From assembly GCF_017355935.1 (NCBI RefSeq), contig NZ_JAFIQT010000002.1, forward strand, positions 558,001 to 622,000: DNA of 64,000 nt, given 5' to 3'. The notes below the pieces were generated by a model. It had not been told where the DNA came from. It was given only the letters and a program-made list of their open reading frames with translations, and made no database searches. A program made the position numbers and the translations under genes. Shown here piece after piece: positions 8,084-16,191 of this stretch (positions within the stretch are counted from its first letter, which is position 1; the number at the start of each line of letters is the position of its first letter). Source of the DNA: Telluribacter humicola. Its GTDB lineage: Bacteria; Bacteroidota; Bacteroidia; Cytophagales; Spirosomataceae.

Positions 8084-8631
8084 TGAAGTTATCGATTGGG
8101 ATGGTACTAGTGATGTTACTACCAATATGGGGGTACAGCCAGACTACTGTAGTAGCGACTTCACATGCTCCGACTTCGATTTCCCTGCCGGTGGTGGCGC
8201 TGCTTGATATCGAGCCATCTAACGATGCAGTAGTATTGACCATACCGGCTACGACCGAAGCCGGTATGTCCCTATCCATGACCTCAAACAGCTCAAAGTG
8301 GATCAACTACACCTCAGCCATACTGGCCGGAGGAAGTACCCGCCGTATCACAGCTCACGTATCATCAGGGTCGGTGCCTCCGGGGGTACGATTACTACTA
8401 AGTGTAAGTAGCCCCGTGGGCGCAGGAGGAGGGTCCAGAGGGGGATCTATTAGCAACCTGGCACTAACCAGTTCAGCGCAGACTATTCTGAGTGGTATAG
8501 GGGGAGCCTTTACCGGCAATGGGATCAATAACGGTCACCAGCTGACTTATACATTGGGTATATCCAATTATGGTAGCCTGGTTAAGGCTTCGTCCACGTT
8601 GATGGTTACCTATACGCTTACTGATAATTAA
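8083..8631 (+). CDS. Secreted fibre-subunit-like protein (paralogue 3)
   Basis: A 182-residue exported protein with a signal peptide (MKLSIGMVLVMLLPIWGYSQ). It is related to the proteins at 2900 and 3741: LPVVALLDIEPS (35-46), KWINYTSAI, SSAQTILSGIGGAFTGNG and NGHQLTYTL, with a C-terminal strand VTYTLTDN. It starts on the last base of the usher-like stop codon (TAATG), so translation is probably coupled and its level tied to the barrel protein. A minor, adaptor or tip subunit is the natural guess, but nothing in the sequence proves it. The next gene follows after 7 bases. Confidence 0.6.
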   Translation: MKLSIGMVLVMLLPIWGYSQTTVVATSHAPTSISLPVVALLDIEPSNDAVVLTIPATTEAGMSLSMTSNSSKWINYTSAILAGGSTRRITAHVSSGSVPPGVRLLLSVSSPVGAGGGSRGGSISNLALTSSAQTILSGIGGAFTGNGINNGHQLTYTLGISNYGSLVKASSTLMVTYTLTDN

Positions 8632-8638
8632 AGAGGAT

Positions 8639-9130
8639 ATGAACCCGAAGGGACGTTATATATTTATACTGGTGATGTTGATCCATCATATAGCCTCAGC
8701 TCAGTTCTTCTCGACTACGGGAAGTTGGGTGGTTTCGGTACCGGCCTCCACCATTACGGAAGCCGGAAATAACTATACGCAGGCAATCGCCAGTGCTACG
8801 GATCAGACAATCATGAACCTGGTGCCCGGAACGAACAATGGACAGAACAGGAACGGCATCTGGGATGTGTACATTAGCAAAGAAGACAGTGACTGGGATG
8901 GTCGTTTGATTATCTCGGCCCGGCGTACCGGCACCGGTACACCTAATTCTTCCAACAATTCGATTATCGGAGGGACAACCTATACCACTGTTTCTGCCAC
9001 ACCTTCAGCATTTTTTTCTGGGAGAGGAGGGTATAATAATATACCTATACAGTATATGGTCTCAGGGCTGACAGTGCTGATACCCGTAAAAGCTTACACC
9101 ACCAACATTACCTACACCTTTTTGAATTAA
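8639..9130 (+). CDS. Secreted protein, last gene of fibre locus
   Basis: A 163-residue exported protein with a signal peptide (cleavage near IASAQ, residues 18-22). It lacks the IPEVAxLDIE block of the three paralogues but is also beta-rich, Ser/Thr/Asn-rich and ends in a similar strand (NITYTFLN). The motif IWDVYISKEDSDWDGRLIISARRTGTG suggests a beta-sandwich domain. It begins 7 bases after the previous stop (with AGAGG just before the ATG), so it is the distal gene of the 5357-9130 operon. It may be a divergent subunit, tip adhesin or anchor. No named family recognised. Its 3' end overlaps the convergent metalloprotease gene by 4 bases. Confidence 0.55.
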   Translation: MNPKGRYIFILVMLIHHIASAQFFSTTGSWVVSVPASTITEAGNNYTQAIASATDQTIMNLVPGTNNGQNRNGIWDVYISKEDSDWDGRLIISARRTGTGTPNSSNNSIIGGTTYTTVSATPSAFFSGRGGYNNIPIQYMVSGLTVLIPVKAYTTNITYTFLN

Positions 9131-9759
9131 TGGGCGAGATTGAATGAGTTGAGCTTTTCCCGGCAGTTTTGACACAGCTTCAGTTCAGCTTCATCAATAG
9201 TGCTCATTTTTTCTCCCGAATCCTGCATGACGCATTTTTCGGTAGGGCAGTGGGGGAGGCCCAGGTTATGGCCAAACTCATGGATACATATTTTCTTCAA
9301 CCTGCTTATAAATTCTTTGTGATTCTCGCTTTCGATTTTAGCCGTGGAAGCAACCGAAGTCGGGCCCGGGCAGTATCCCAGCCCATGTACCCCCCAGTCA
9401 ATGTACTTCAAAGCCGGTTTTTTGACCTGTCCTTCAGCGTCCTTTTTGGTATGTGATAACTCATTGGGCGTAAGACCCATCACATAGTCCATGGAGCCGT
9501 AGTCTTTCTCTCTGAGAAAACGGATAAGGGAATCGGCGCGATAACGGGGAAGCTTGATATTCACAAACGACTCCTGGGGCATATCAATCTCTTCAAGGAC
9601 GACCACTTGATAGCCATATACGTCCCTTATGGTATGCTTTACTGTATCCAGTAAAGCTTTGTCAAAGCCATCAAATGGCTGTAAAGCCAATTTTTTGTAG
9701 GGTGTACCAGTAAAAGAAACTAAAAGTGCTATTAATCCAACAAAAAGGGCGTTTCTCAT
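9127..9759 (-). CDS. Archaemetzincin-type zinc metalloprotease
   Basis: A 210-residue protein. The motif HEFGHNLGLPHC starts at His160 and gives the zinc ligands His160, His164 and His170 with general base Glu161. It continues with Cys171, Cys176, Met178 and, after exactly 17 residues, the CxxC pair Cys196/Cys199. This spacing is the archaemetzincin signature of a metzincin catalytic zinc plus a second, structural Cys4 zinc site. The N-terminus (MRNALFVGLIALLVSFTG) is a probable signal or membrane anchor, so it may act in the periplasm, which is unusual for the mostly cytosolic family. It converges on the fibre-like operon with a 4-base overlap. The substrate is unknown. Confidence 0.85.
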   Translation of the reverse strand: MRNALFVGLIALLVSFTGTPYKKLALQPFDGFDKALLDTVKHTIRDVYGYQVVVLEEIDMPQESFVNIKLPRYRADSLIRFLREKDYGSMDYVMGLTPNELSHTKKDAEGQVKKPALKYIDWGVHGLGYCPGPTSVASTAKIESENHKEFISRLKKICIHEFGHNLGLPHCPTEKCVMQDSGEKMSTIDEAELKLCQNCREKLNSFNLAH

Positions 9760-10009
9760 TTCTCTGTCACAGTGCTACCTCAGCAGTCCTTCCTTTACAA
9801 TCGGCTATATAGTCCTAAGGAGCTCTATCACCTAACGCCAGTCGGCAGTAGAGCTTCAGGTATTATTGATTTAAGGGATATCCTGTTGGGCAGGAGGGTT
9901 AAGTTATTCGTGTATTTCTTTGACCGAAAATAAGTACAGAAAGTTACAAATCCAATAACCCAACCTTTAGATATTTTGCAAAGTTCAACCAGAGAAGTAG
10001 AAATAACTG

Positions 10010-10582
10010 CTAAAGCCTGTTTTGTATATTCAAAAGTATGTTATACACTACTTTATCTGCTTTTCTGTTCACCATCCAGGCCGATACATTACCACCCGGA
10101 TCCATCATGAACGTAAAAGCCACGGGTGTACCACTCCCTGCGTTGTTTATTACCCATTGGCCATACAAGCGATCCATTCGGACGTAGTCATCTTTTTTGG
10201 GGTAGCTCTTGTCATCATTCAGGTTAATAATCAGGTCTTCGTTTCTTCTCTCGGTGCTGAAGCGTATGTACACATCCCTGTCCTTAAATGGGAAAGGAGA
10301 GTCGAATGTAAGGTAGGCGACAAAGTTCTGCTGGTCAGTAGATTCGATCAGCTTAGATGACTCGCAGTTATTGATCAGCGAGGAATAAACATCCGGATTC
10401 AGAAGCAGCTGTTCCAGATTTTGCTGGGAAGTATTGAAGGTACTTACTGCTTTGGCGGTGACGAATTTGGTGCCTGATTCCTCCCGTGTATACACGGTAA
10501 TGTTGTTTCTGGTATATTTTTTATTCCAGTCATCGATAGTCGGTGCTATAAGAAAAGCAATAAATAAGAGTGCTTGTATCAT
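10010..10582 (-). CDS. START/SRPBCC-like lipid-binding domain protein, secreted
   Basis: A 190-residue protein with an N-terminal hydrophobic segment (MIQALLFIAFLIAPTIDDW) likely to be a signal peptide. The rest matches the START-type helix-grip pattern: ITVYTREESGTKFVTAKAVSTFN, YLTFDSPFPFKDRDVYIRFS, and a C-terminal amphipathic helix. START domains bind lipids or other hydrophobic ligands in a cavity. Similar small START-like proteins are frequent and uncharacterised in Bacteroidota. It stands alone, with 250 bases before and 278 bases after it free of genes, so no operon partner helps define the ligand. Confidence 0.65.
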   Translation of the reverse strand: MIQALLFIAFLIAPTIDDWNKKYTRNNITVYTREESGTKFVTAKAVSTFNTSQQNLEQLLLNPDVYSSLINNCESSKLIESTDQQNFVAYLTFDSPFPFKDRDVYIRFSTERRNEDLIINLNDDKSYPKKDDYVRMDRLYGQWVINNAGSGTPVAFTFMMDPGGNVSAWMVNRKADKVVYNILLNIQNRL

Positions 10583-10860
10583 GTCTTTAAATCGTTACTT
10601 CATTAATTTGTTATATATTATAAAAAAGCATCCGCCCCTAATTGTTTTCTTTAGGTTCATTTTCAGGCAAATGTGTACAGGTGAGAGGGAGAAGTGGAGA
10701 GAGAATGAAAGCAGGGGTCCGGGCACGCTAATCAGAGCTGAACCCGTTTATAATTATGGCTTAATCTAGTTGTAGCTAATCAGTAGAACTGAAATTGAGT
10801 AGGACCGAAAACTACTTATACTTTATATCTTACAACCTAAATTTGACAATTCTCTTTCCA

Positions 10861-11976
10861 ATGTCCGGACTAAAACATTCAAAAAACGTACTTCTTATTA
10901 TAGTACTCGCATCGGCCTTCGCTACTTCCTGTCAGGAAAGCTCGCGGGACAGTGAGGAAGAAGCGACTACCGAACAAAACGCAGATACTCTTGGTAAAAA
11001 TGCTATCTCGGAGCCACTCATTACCGACATGTATACGGCTGATCCATCGGCTCATGTTTTTGATGGGAAAATCTACATTTATCCTTCCCATGATGAGGAA
11101 ACGGACGTCAAGCCCAATGATGCCGGCGATCATTTCGCAATGAAAGATTACCATGTGTTTTCTATGGATAGCATAGGTGGTAAGGTGACGGATCATGGAG
11201 TAGCGCTGGATGTCAAGAATGTCCCCTGGGCCAAGCGACAGCTGTGGGCTCCCGATGCTGCTGAAGCTAACGGAAAGTACTATCTCTACTTTCCTGGAAA
11301 GGACAAGGATGGAGTGTTCCGGATAGGTGTGGCTACGGGCAACTCTCCTGCGGGCCCCTTCAAAGCGCAGCCTAAGCCCATTGAAGGTAGCTTCAGCATA
11401 GATCCTGCTGTGTTTAAAGACAGTGACAGTTCGTACTACATGTACTTCGGAGGGATCTGGGGCGGACAACTGGAGCGCTGGGTAGACAATACCTACGACA
11501 CAGCCCGAACCACTCCGCCCAAAGACCAACCCGCGATTACGCCCAAGGTAGCCAGATTAAATAAAGACATGCTGAGCTTTGCCGAGCCGGTCAGGGATGT
11601 ACAACTTCTGCATAGCAACGGAATGCCCATCTTGGCGGGTGAAAACGATCGCCGCTTCTTTGAGGCAGCCTGGGTACATAAGTACAACGGAAAGTACTAT
11701 TTTTCGTACTCTACGGGTGATACCCATTACATAGCGTATGCTACGGGCGACAGCCCCTATGGTCCCTTTACGTACAGGGGAGTCATCCTGAATCCGGTAA
11801 TTGGCTGGACCAACCACCACTCCATTGTTGAGTTCAAGGGCAAATGGTACCTCTTTTACCACGACAGCGTACTCTCCGGCGGACAGACCCATCTGCGTAA
11901 TATCAAGATGACCGAGCTGAAGCACCTGCCCGACGGAAGCATAGAGACTATAAGTGCCTACCGTACCCCGCAGTAA
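10861..11976 (+). CDS. Secreted GH43 family glycoside hydrolase (lipoprotein)
   Basis: A 371-residue protein using the ATG at 10861, which places a lipoprotein signal (LASAFATSC, Cys24) at the N-terminus; upstream in-frame codons have no signal character. The five-bladed propeller family GH43 is recognised from TADPSAHVFDGKIYIY (Asp61, catalytic base), WAPDAAEANGKYYLYF, FSIDPAVFKDSDSSYYMYFGG (Asp181, pKa modulator) and FFEAAWVHKYNGKYYF (Glu268, acid). GH43 enzymes cleave arabinose, xylose or galactose units from plant polysaccharides by inversion. It is probably anchored on the outer membrane or periplasmic face. It converges on the GH42-like gene with a 5-base gap and is the first of a group of carbohydrate-active genes. 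Confidence 0.85.
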   Translation: MSGLKHSKNVLLIIVLASAFATSCQESSRDSEEEATTEQNADTLGKNAISEPLITDMYTADPSAHVFDGKIYIYPSHDEETDVKPNDAGDHFAMKDYHVFSMDSIGGKVTDHGVALDVKNVPWAKRQLWAPDAAEANGKYYLYFPGKDKDGVFRIGVATGNSPAGPFKAQPKPIEGSFSIDPAVFKDSDSSYYMYFGGIWGGQLERWVDNTYDTARTTPPKDQPAITPKVARLNKDMLSFAEPVRDVQLLHSNGMPILAGENDRRFFEAAWVHKYNGKYYFSYSTGDTHYIAYATGDSPYGPFTYRGVILNPVIGWTNHHSIVEFKGKWYLFYHDSVLSGGQTHLRNIKMTELKHLPDGSIETISAYRTPQ

Positions 11977-11981
11977 CGGGA

Positions 11982-14117
11982 TCAGCGCTCCATCACCAGA
12001 CCGTCAAATTCATTCAGCCGGTCAAGCTGAAAGTCCAGATAGCCGTCCTTCCACTTGAAAGGGACGGCTTTTTGCTGCGCCATCGAGAACAAGCGGGTCG
12101 GCCGGAAGTCAGACTTCACCCTGAAAGTAAGATCCCGGACCGGTAGGGGGGAGAAGTAGGTATTTCCACTGAATCCGGTAAGGTTGACCAGGTGCAGGAT
12201 CATACCGTCATCCGTTTTCTTTGTATAGTTGTCGGGGGTATTACGCACATATCGTTGCAGCACTGCTTCCACCCGTTCGGGAGCGTTGGTCTGAATCAGT
12301 TGGGTAACTTCCGGAGCTACATAATCAATGACGTCCAGCAGGATGTTTTTGTGCTGCTCGTAGCCGTGCAGGTAGTACAGGCGCCCCAGGTTAATAGGTA
12401 GCAGCGCGGCCTTACTGGCAGGGTGTTGTTTTACTCCCATGGCATAGTAGCCGGACGGATCGTGGCCACCAATGATCTCGGGTGGTCCCGGCCGTCCCTT
12501 GGTCAGTATGGGGAGAAAACGCTGATCGGATGCTGAAAAATCATACTGCCCCAGGTTAAACTTCCAGAAGAGCATCGACTGCCCGGGGAACCGCTTGAAT
12601 ACCGACTTGTCGTCGGGCTTGAGGTAGTTACCGGCCCCGTCATTGTCTTTCTGGATCATCTTAGCTCCGAAAAGGTCCAGCTGCGCTTGGGGATTGTCAA
12701 ACAGAGCCCGGTTGGTGGCGATGAGGTGGGTGCCCCGGTGGTTGGCCTCTTTCAGTACCTGTACCGACTCCTGACTCAGGTAGGTAATATCAGGCAGGAC
12801 TATGAGCCGGTACTTTTTGAGTTTCTCGGCCCGATTCCCCAGTTGAGCATCTTCAATGATATCGTACGGGATATGCGCTTCTTTAAGCATGAGCTGGATG
12901 CCGCGGTACTCCTGCATAGGCTCTCCGCTGGGCCAGGCACCCGGTGCTACCACGGCTACCTGCGCCACGGACGTGTAGCGCCCAAAGTAAGGCTCGTACT
13001 TTTTGTGGAAGCCGTATACTTTCTTCACGGCCTCAAAGTTCCGCTCGTCTTCGTAGCCCCGCATGTCACCCATGAGGCTAATGTCCAGGCCGGAACCATT
13101 GGCTATATTCTCGTAAAGCCGGATGGTCACCTCCTCGGGTTCTACGGCGTTATACCGCGACTGAAACGAGATCTGCTGGATGCTGCTGTTGCTGACGATA
13201 TGGTCAGGGAAAGACTGTACGGCATTGCTGACATTGTCCGACGACATGTAGGGCCAGTAGGGGAGGCTGTTGGTCTGGGATTCGTGCCGGATAATATCGA
13301 CGTAGCGATCCAGGTAGGTACAGATAGCAATCTGAGAGTTTTTAGACTTAACCAGCTCGTGCAGCTTCTTCGACCACTCCTCCACGGTATGCTTCTTAAA
13401 GGCCAGGTACTTCTGGTACGTCGCATCGGCTTTGTTCTCCTCGGTAGGTAGTTTCTGTCCCTGGCTGTATGCCGCAAAGGCCTTTTGGTCGTATGGGTTC
13501 TGATCGATGCCGTGGTACTTACCCTCGTAGGGGTTGTTGACCTGGTAGCCGGGCATATTCAGGAATATACCATCGATCGGGTACTTATCTATGACTTCTT
13601 CAATAATCCTGAAAGCTTTATCCTGTACGTAGGGAGCATTAATGGATACTACGTACATATCCGTATTGATGATCCGCTCGCCCTTCGGTGAGATGTAGCA
13701 CCAGTCCGGATGGGCTTTGAAGATGCTCTCATGCACCCGGCTGAAATCAAACCGTACAATGACTTTGATACCGTTTTCGTGACACTTCCGGACTACATCC
13801 CCCAGCATATTGGGCTTCATGTACGGATTAGTATACTGAAAGTCCAGTTGGGTAGGGTAGAAGGCCATGATACCACCGGCGTTGATGATAAGGGTATTGG
13901 CTGAGTGGTCGAGCAGGTCCCTGACCAGCGAGTCAGGGTTAAGGGTAGCGGCCTCGTAGGCGGGCAGGTTGGTCTGGATCAGGCGGAGGTTGTTGGCCTT
14001 CCACCAGGGTACATCAGCCGGCCAGGTCACCGGTGCGTTAGCACCTTTCTTGGATTGAGCGAGGCACGAAACAGCCCCTAAAAGCATATATAGCAGGTAA
14101 AAAACTTTCAGATTCAT
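11982..14117 (-). CDS. Secreted glycoside-hydrolase-like protein (GHL6 / GH42-like with beta-galactosidase trimerisation-like domain)
   Basis: A 711-residue protein with a signal peptide ending near SCLAQ (residues 17-21). The first 370 residues form a TIM-barrel-like region (LIQTNLPAYEAATLNPDSLVRDLLDHSANTLIINAGG, GIKVIVRFDFSRVHESIFKAHPDW, YPIDGIFLNMPGYQ) resembling hypothetical glycosyl hydrolase family 6 and alpha-fucosidase or GH42 barrels. Residues about 380-560 resemble the flavodoxin-like trimerisation domain of GH42 beta-galactosidases (YRGIQLMLKEAHIPYDIIEDAQL...YRLIVLPDITYLS). The C-terminal 130 residues look like a beta domain. Catalytic residues could not be assigned with confidence. 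Neighbours suggest plant-polysaccharide breakdown. Divergent from the esterase-like gene at 14295. Confidence 0.7.
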   Translation of the reverse strand: MNLKVFYLLYMLLGAVSCLAQSKKGANAPVTWPADVPWWKANNLRLIQTNLPAYEAATLNPDSLVRDLLDHSANTLIINAGGIMAFYPTQLDFQYTNPYMKPNMLGDVVRKCHENGIKVIVRFDFSRVHESIFKAHPDWCYISPKGERIINTDMYVVSINAPYVQDKAFRIIEEVIDKYPIDGIFLNMPGYQVNNPYEGKYHGIDQNPYDQKAFAAYSQGQKLPTEENKADATYQKYLAFKKHTVEEWSKKLHELVKSKNSQIAICTYLDRYVDIIRHESQTNSLPYWPYMSSDNVSNAVQSFPDHIVSNSSIQQISFQSRYNAVEPEEVTIRLYENIANGSGLDISLMGDMRGYEDERNFEAVKKVYGFHKKYEPYFGRYTSVAQVAVVAPGAWPSGEPMQEYRGIQLMLKEAHIPYDIIEDAQLGNRAEKLKKYRLIVLPDITYLSQESVQVLKEANHRGTHLIATNRALFDNPQAQLDLFGAKMIQKDNDGAGNYLKPDDKSVFKRFPGQSMLFWKFNLGQYDFSASDQRFLPILTKGRPGPPEIIGGHDPSGYYAMGVKQHPASKAALLPINLGRLYYLHGYEQHKNILLDVIDYVAPEVTQLIQTNAPERVEAVLQRYVRNTPDNYTKKTDDGMILHLVNLTGFSGNTYFSPLPVRDLTFRVKSDFRPTRLFSMAQQKAVPFKWKDGYLDFQLDRLNEFDGLVMER

Positions 14118-14294
14118 AGACCGGAACGGAGGTGTGTTGAGTGTAGACTATACTACTTAAAGTACAGGGGCCTCCTACATTACTGATCGGTGGGGCAGGT
14201 GTTGGGAATCAGTATAAACGACGGGGGCCTCATCTTTAACTGAAAAGTTCTCCTTACAACCACTTGCACGACCAGGTAATCAGTTAAATAGACT

Positions 14295-15338
14295 ATGAAC
14301 TACCCACTACTTTGTCTGAGCTTGCTAGTATCCGTTGTGGCTCCCAACGGTCTGGCTAATGCTAAAAATGCAAGTACTTCATTCTCCTTTCAAACCTCTA
14401 TGAACCTGCCCGTGCCGGATCCGGATAAGCCCGCTGATAAGAAGAAACAACGCAAAGAGCTGTATCAGCTACTGGGCCGACTGCCTGATCGTAACCGGCC
14501 TATATCGGTAAAGGTGGTGTCGAGGGAAGAAACGGATGAGATGATCGTGGAAAAGCTGCTGATGGATATCAATGGACAGCAGGAGGTACCGGCTTATTTT
14601 ACTAAACCCAAGAATAGTACGGGTAAGGTACCGGTGATACTTTTCAACCATTCCCACTTCGGGCAGTACGAGGTAGGCAAGAATGAATTCATAAAGGGAC
14701 GCAAGGAAATGCAGAGTCCACCGTATGCATTGGCGCTAGCCCGGGCGGGCTACGCGGGGCTATGCCTGGATAGCTGGGGCTTTGGTGAGCGCAAGGGACC
14801 TTCCGAACTGGATATATTCAAGGAGATGCTCTGGAAAGGGCAGGTGATGTGGGGCATGATGGTCTACGACAACCTGCGCGCACTAGACTACCTCGAAACC
14901 CGCTCCGACGTGGATATGAAACGGGTAGGTACTATGGGGATGTCCATGGGAAGTACTATGGCCTGGTGGCTGGCCGCGTTGGACGAGCGAATCAAAGTAT
15001 GCGTGGATATGAACTGCCTGACCGACTACCAGACCCTCATCGAGGAGAAGGGGCTCAACCGGCACGGGATCTACTACTACGTACCCGACCTGCTCAATCA
15101 TTTCTCAACGTCAAGCATAAATGCCCTCATTGCGCCACGTCCGCACCTGGGCGTAGCCGGTAGCCAGGATCCGCTTACGCCGCTGAAAGGGCTGGCTATT
15201 ATCGACGAAAATCTAAAAGAGGTATACCGGAAAGAAGGTGCTCCCGATGCCTGGCAGCTCCGCATTTACGACGTACCTCACCTCGAAAATGCCGAGATGC
15301 GGCAGGATATCATGGCCTTCTTTAAGAAGTGGCTGTAA
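14295..15338 (+). CDS. Secreted alpha/beta hydrolase, acetyl xylan esterase-like
   Basis: A 347-residue protein with a signal peptide (MNYPLLCLSLLVSVVAPNGLANA). Alpha/beta-hydrolase elements are clear: VPVILFNHSHFG (oxyanion-hole side), LCLDSWGFGERKG, nucleophile elbow GMSMG with Ser217, Asp292 in SQDPLTP and His329 in DVPHLENAEM, a complete triad. The overall pattern resembles the Abhydrolase_7/acetyl-xylan-esterase-related and dienelactone-hydrolase-like proteins common in Bacteroidota sugar loci. It probably removes acetyl or other acyl groups from polysaccharides in the periplasm. It is divergent from the GH42-like gene (177 bp shared upstream region) and converges with the DUF1080 gene 12 bases on. 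Confidence 0.8.
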   Translation: MNYPLLCLSLLVSVVAPNGLANAKNASTSFSFQTSMNLPVPDPDKPADKKKQRKELYQLLGRLPDRNRPISVKVVSREETDEMIVEKLLMDINGQQEVPAYFTKPKNSTGKVPVILFNHSHFGQYEVGKNEFIKGRKEMQSPPYALALARAGYAGLCLDSWGFGERKGPSELDIFKEMLWKGQVMWGMMVYDNLRALDYLETRSDVDMKRVGTMGMSMGSTMAWWLAALDERIKVCVDMNCLTDYQTLIEEKGLNRHGIYYYVPDLLNHFSTSSINALIAPRPHLGVAGSQDPLTPLKGLAIIDENLKEVYRKEGAPDAWQLRIYDVPHLENAEMRQDIMAFFKKWL

Positions 15339-15350
15339 GCGGATTATAGC

Positions 15351-16076
15351 CTAGTCTACGAGGGGAGCGGTTTGCTCAGGAGATGTTACTCCGGGTGGAA
15401 GCTCAAGAATGCGGATATTGCGGAAATGGATTTCGGCACCTTCTGCTTCCAGACAGATATAGCCTTTCTTGCGTTCGGAGCCCCGGAGCCCGTTCACGAA
15501 CTTACCATTGACAGATAGTTTTACGGTACCATCTACGCACACGACTACGTACTTGTTCCACTGACCTTTGCCGAGAGCCCTCTTTTCCAGCGATTTACTA
15601 CGCGGCCCTCTGGGGTTATCCGGGATGGCTTTCATCCCCATAGTTGGGAATAATTCACCGTGTACATAGGCATCGGTCTGGTTGTTCTGCGTGGCCCATT
15701 CCAGTTCCAGCATCTGTACCTCTATGGCCTTGGTGAGCGGATCATCCCCAAAGGGAGTACCTTCGCTCCACACAAATACACCCGAGTTGCCTCCGGCCTC
15801 CATGTGCTTCCATTCGATCTCCAGGATGAAGTTTTCGTATTGCCGGTCGGTGCGCATAACACCAATGGGCTTGCCCGAGCAGATCAGGGTACCTTTCTTC
15901 ACCTTCCAGGTTTCGGGAGAGGTATTTACATCCACCCAGCCATCCAGGTTCTTTCCGTTAAAGAGCGGACGAAAGGCCAGTTTATTAAATTCATCCTGAG
16001 CTTTTACCAAGCTACTTACAAAGAGCAGTGACAGCACTAAAAGGCCACTGCGGATATAGGTGTAGTATCTTTTCAT
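15351..16076 (-). CDS. DUF1080 secreted protein (3-keto-glycoside hydrolase/lyase family)
   Basis: A 241-residue protein with a signal peptide (cleavage near SSLVKAQ). [34 protein letters not shown] and [21 protein letters not shown] are the hallmark blocks of DUF1080, a concanavalin-like fold now linked to hydrolysis or elimination of 3-keto-disaccharides produced by GMC or Gfo/Idh-type sugar 3-dehydrogenases. No sugar 3-dehydrogenase is encoded nearby, so the substrate route is open. A strong 15-bp hairpin ends 8 bases before its start codon (16085-16119). It sits among GH43, GH42-like, esterase and GH13 genes. Confidence 0.85.
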   Translation of the reverse strand: MKRYYTYIRSGLLVLSLLFVSSLVKAQDEFNKLAFRPLFNGKNLDGWVDVNTSPETWKVKKGTLICSGKPIGVMRTDRQYENFILEIEWKHMEAGGNSGVFVWSEGTPFGDDPLTKAIEVQMLELEWATQNNQTDAYVHGELFPTMGMKAIPDNPRGPRSKSLEKRALGKGQWNKYVVVCVDGTVKLSVNGKFVNGLRGSERKKGYICLEAEGAEIHFRNIRILELPPGVTSPEQTAPLVD

Positions 16077-16084
16077 GATAGTAT

Positions 16085-16119
16085 AATAGAACAGCTACCG
16101 GCCTGGTAGCTGTTCTATT
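16085..16119 (-). terminator. 15-bp perfect hairpin between GH13 and DUF1080 genes
   Basis: Arms 16085-16099 and 16105-16119 are perfectly complementary with a 5-base loop. It lies downstream of the GH13 stop at 16192 but has no T-tract after it on the minus strand and ends only 8 bases before the DUF1080 start. It could be a terminator or a structure limiting translation of the next gene. Confidence 0.5.
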
Positions 16120-16191
16120 ACAGAAAAGCATTTTCTCACTATACATACTTGCCTGAGTATGCCGGTACTATCGGCAGACAATCTTGCAGAG

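Noticed and set aside
10434-10769. 111-residue plus-strand frame
   Set aside because: Overlaps the START-like gene on the opposite strand and extends into non-coding DNA with unlikely amino-acid composition.
10838-10845. TAAATTTG as promoter of the GH43 gene
   Set aside because: It fits TAnnTTTG but lies only 15 bases before the ATG, leaving almost no leader, and has no -33 element.
12687-13451. 254-residue plus-strand frame
   Set aside because: Antisense shadow of the GH42-like gene, whose frame has a signal peptide and hydrolase-type motifs.
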